From: Clostridium isatidis
GTDB taxonomy: Bacteria; Bacillota; Clostridia; Clostridiales; Clostridiaceae
Direction of reading: 5' to 3'
NCBI RefSeq assembly: GCF_002285495.1
Contig: NZ_CP016786.1
Location: 758,001-822,000, forward strand
Length of the DNA stretch: 64,000 bases
Part shown: positions 63,026-64,000 of the stretch, piece by piece
Layout of the letters: each line of letters starts with the position of its first letter
Numbering within the stretch: the stretch's first letter is position 1
Notes under the pieces: model-generated
Told to the model about the DNA's origin: nothing
The model's input: the letters and a program-made list of their open reading frames with translations, nothing else
The model's database searches: none
Made by a program: the position numbers and the translations under genes

Positions 63026-64000
63026 TTGAATGTTTTAAATATAATAACAGGTTCTGACAATGGTGGTGGTGGAGAGTATGTATTAAATATTTGCAGAAGT
63101 ACATTATTTAATCCTAGTTTAATTTGTATAGGGGAAGGTAAACTGTTAGAAAAAGCTTTAAATGAAAATATAAATGTTAGAGCTTTGAATGTTAAAGAAA
63201 TTATGGGTAAATCATTAGAAGAATATATTGAAGAAAATAATATTGATATTATTTTATGGCACGGAGCAAAAGCGTTTTTTCTTCATAAATTAATGAATAA
63301 TAAAATCAAGAATAAATCTATAGCAGTAGTACATTCGAATTTTAAAAATGATTTTAGTAATAATGGTATTAAGAAAATATTTTTCACACCATTATCTTAC
63401 TTGGGATTGAGGAGTTTTAAAAGATATATTGCAGTTTCTAAAGTTATAAAAGAATTAATAAAGAAAAGTTTTGATGCAGAAAAAATATATGTTGTTAGAA
63501 ACTCTATCGATATAAAAACTATTTTAGGGGATTTAGATATAACTCGAGAGAAAATTGGAATAGGAGAAGATCAATTTTTATTTATTAATGTAGGAAGATT
63601 ACATCCTGTGAAAAATCAAATAAATCTATTAAAAGGATATAAATTACTTACGTCAAAATATAAAAATTGCAAAATGATTATTGTTGGTGATGGATCAGAA
63701 AAGAAAAGACTTGAAAAATACATAAATGAAAATAATTTAGACGATTTTGTAATTATGCTTGGAGAACAGGATAAGGCATATAGATATATTGATTTGTCTG
63801 ATGCTAATATTTTATCTTCAAAAAATGAAGGAGGAGAACCACCAATTGTAGTATTGGAAGGTGCAGTTTTGACCAAGCCAACCTTATGCTCTGATATAGG
63901 TTTTTTGAAAGAAATTATTAATAAGGAAAGAGGCTATATATTTAACCCCAATAATGAATATGAAATATTCAAAGCAATGGAAAATTGCCTTAATGATAGT
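63026..64000 (+). CDS. Glycosyltransferase, GT4/GT1-like (3' cut by window)
   Basis: A TTG at 63026, 8 bases after AAGGAGGTG, opens a frame that stays open to the last base (325 codons visible), so the end is missing. The N-terminal segment ITGSDNGGGGEYVLN resembles the acceptor-side loop of GT4 enzymes. The C-terminal half has FINVGRLHPVKNQINLLKGY, MIIVGDGSEKKRLEKY, and the donor-binding SSKNEGGEPPIVVLEGA with the family's E-x7-E type residues. It would build a surface polysaccharide. It follows the TagA-like gene and may be the start of a glycan cluster that continues past the window. Confidence 0.85.
   Translation, partial: MNVLNIITGSDNGGGGEYVLNICRSTLFNPSLICIGEGKLLEKALNENINVRALNVKEIMGKSLEEYIEENNIDIILWHGAKAFFLHKLMNNKIKNKSIAVVHSNFKNDFSNNGIKKIFFTPLSYLGLRSFKRYIAVSKVIKELIKKSFDAEKIYVVRNSIDIKTILGDLDITREKIGIGEDQFLFINVGRLHPVKNQINLLKGYKLLTSKYKNCKMIIVGDGSEKKRLEKYINENNLDDFVIMLGEQDKAYRYIDLSDANILSSKNEGGEPPIVVLEGAVLTKPTLCSDIGFLKEIINKERGYIFNPNNEYEIFKAMENCLNDS

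Overview
The window is a 64-kb stretch of a very AT-rich, spore-forming, anaerobic Firmicutes chromosome, best matched by Clostridium sensu stricto. The main clues are low-GC codon use, strong AGGAGG ribosome binding sites with frequent TTG/GTG starts, pyruvate formate-lyase, an alpha/beta-type small acid-soluble spore protein, YtxC, DUF4364, TSCPD and DUF523 family proteins, tRNA-dependent T-box leaders, and the cluster ytxC / rpmI-rplT / trkH-ktrA / trmH / pheST / zapA / U32 / mutS2. I cannot name the species from sequence alone.

Layout. 1-420 is the end of a topoisomerase III gene, followed by a frame-disrupted small gene. 1003-3918 holds pflB-pflA on the minus strand. 4346-5733 has two cysteine-rich proteins and an overlooked 39-residue Asn/Lys-rich ORF. 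5780-7976 is a two-component system on the minus strand, divergent from an M16 peptidase / recX / membrane transglutaminase run (8106-11096). A small TPR protein, a PfkB-family kinase and T-box-controlled valS follow, then a secreted CAP protein. 17510-20492 is a tight unit of two different RimK-like ATP-grasp proteins plus folC. Next come deoD, cysK with a CymR-like Rrf2 regulator, and a group of small conserved clostridial genes including a beta-propeller, a polysaccharide deacetylase and an SSB-like protein. 27257-32853 is a complete oppBCDFA operon. An intact IS1182-family element (32860-34750) sits between oppA and the convergent asd-dapA-dapB operon.

37559-64000 is mostly plus strand. 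It holds the spore protein, a methyltransferase, hslO, tRNA-Cys (minus), an HD protein, a DUF6873-like protein (minus), ytxC, rpmI-rplT with a strong promoter and structured leader but no infC, potassium uptake genes, a SpoU methylase, T-box-controlled pheST, zapA, a U32 protein, mutS2, DUF523, a VanY-type carboxypeptidase, L25/Ctc, a phosphohexomutase, a TPR protein and two glycosyltransferases. The last of these is cut by the window end.

How the genes work together. Most are housekeeping: translation (valS, pheST, rpmI, rplT, L25), anaerobic pyruvate and peptide use (pfl, opp), lysine/DAP and wall metabolism (asd-dapAB, deacetylase, VanY, TagA), cysteine synthesis with its likely regulator, K+ uptake and sporulation. 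I see no CRISPR array, prophage or classical defence island, and I do not claim a new system. The items most worth follow-up are the paired ATP-grasp/folC unit, the rpmI-rplT locus without infC, the IS ends that look like terminators, the 39-residue ORF whose ribosome binding site lies in a small hairpin, and the CvpA-like/transglutaminase fusion.
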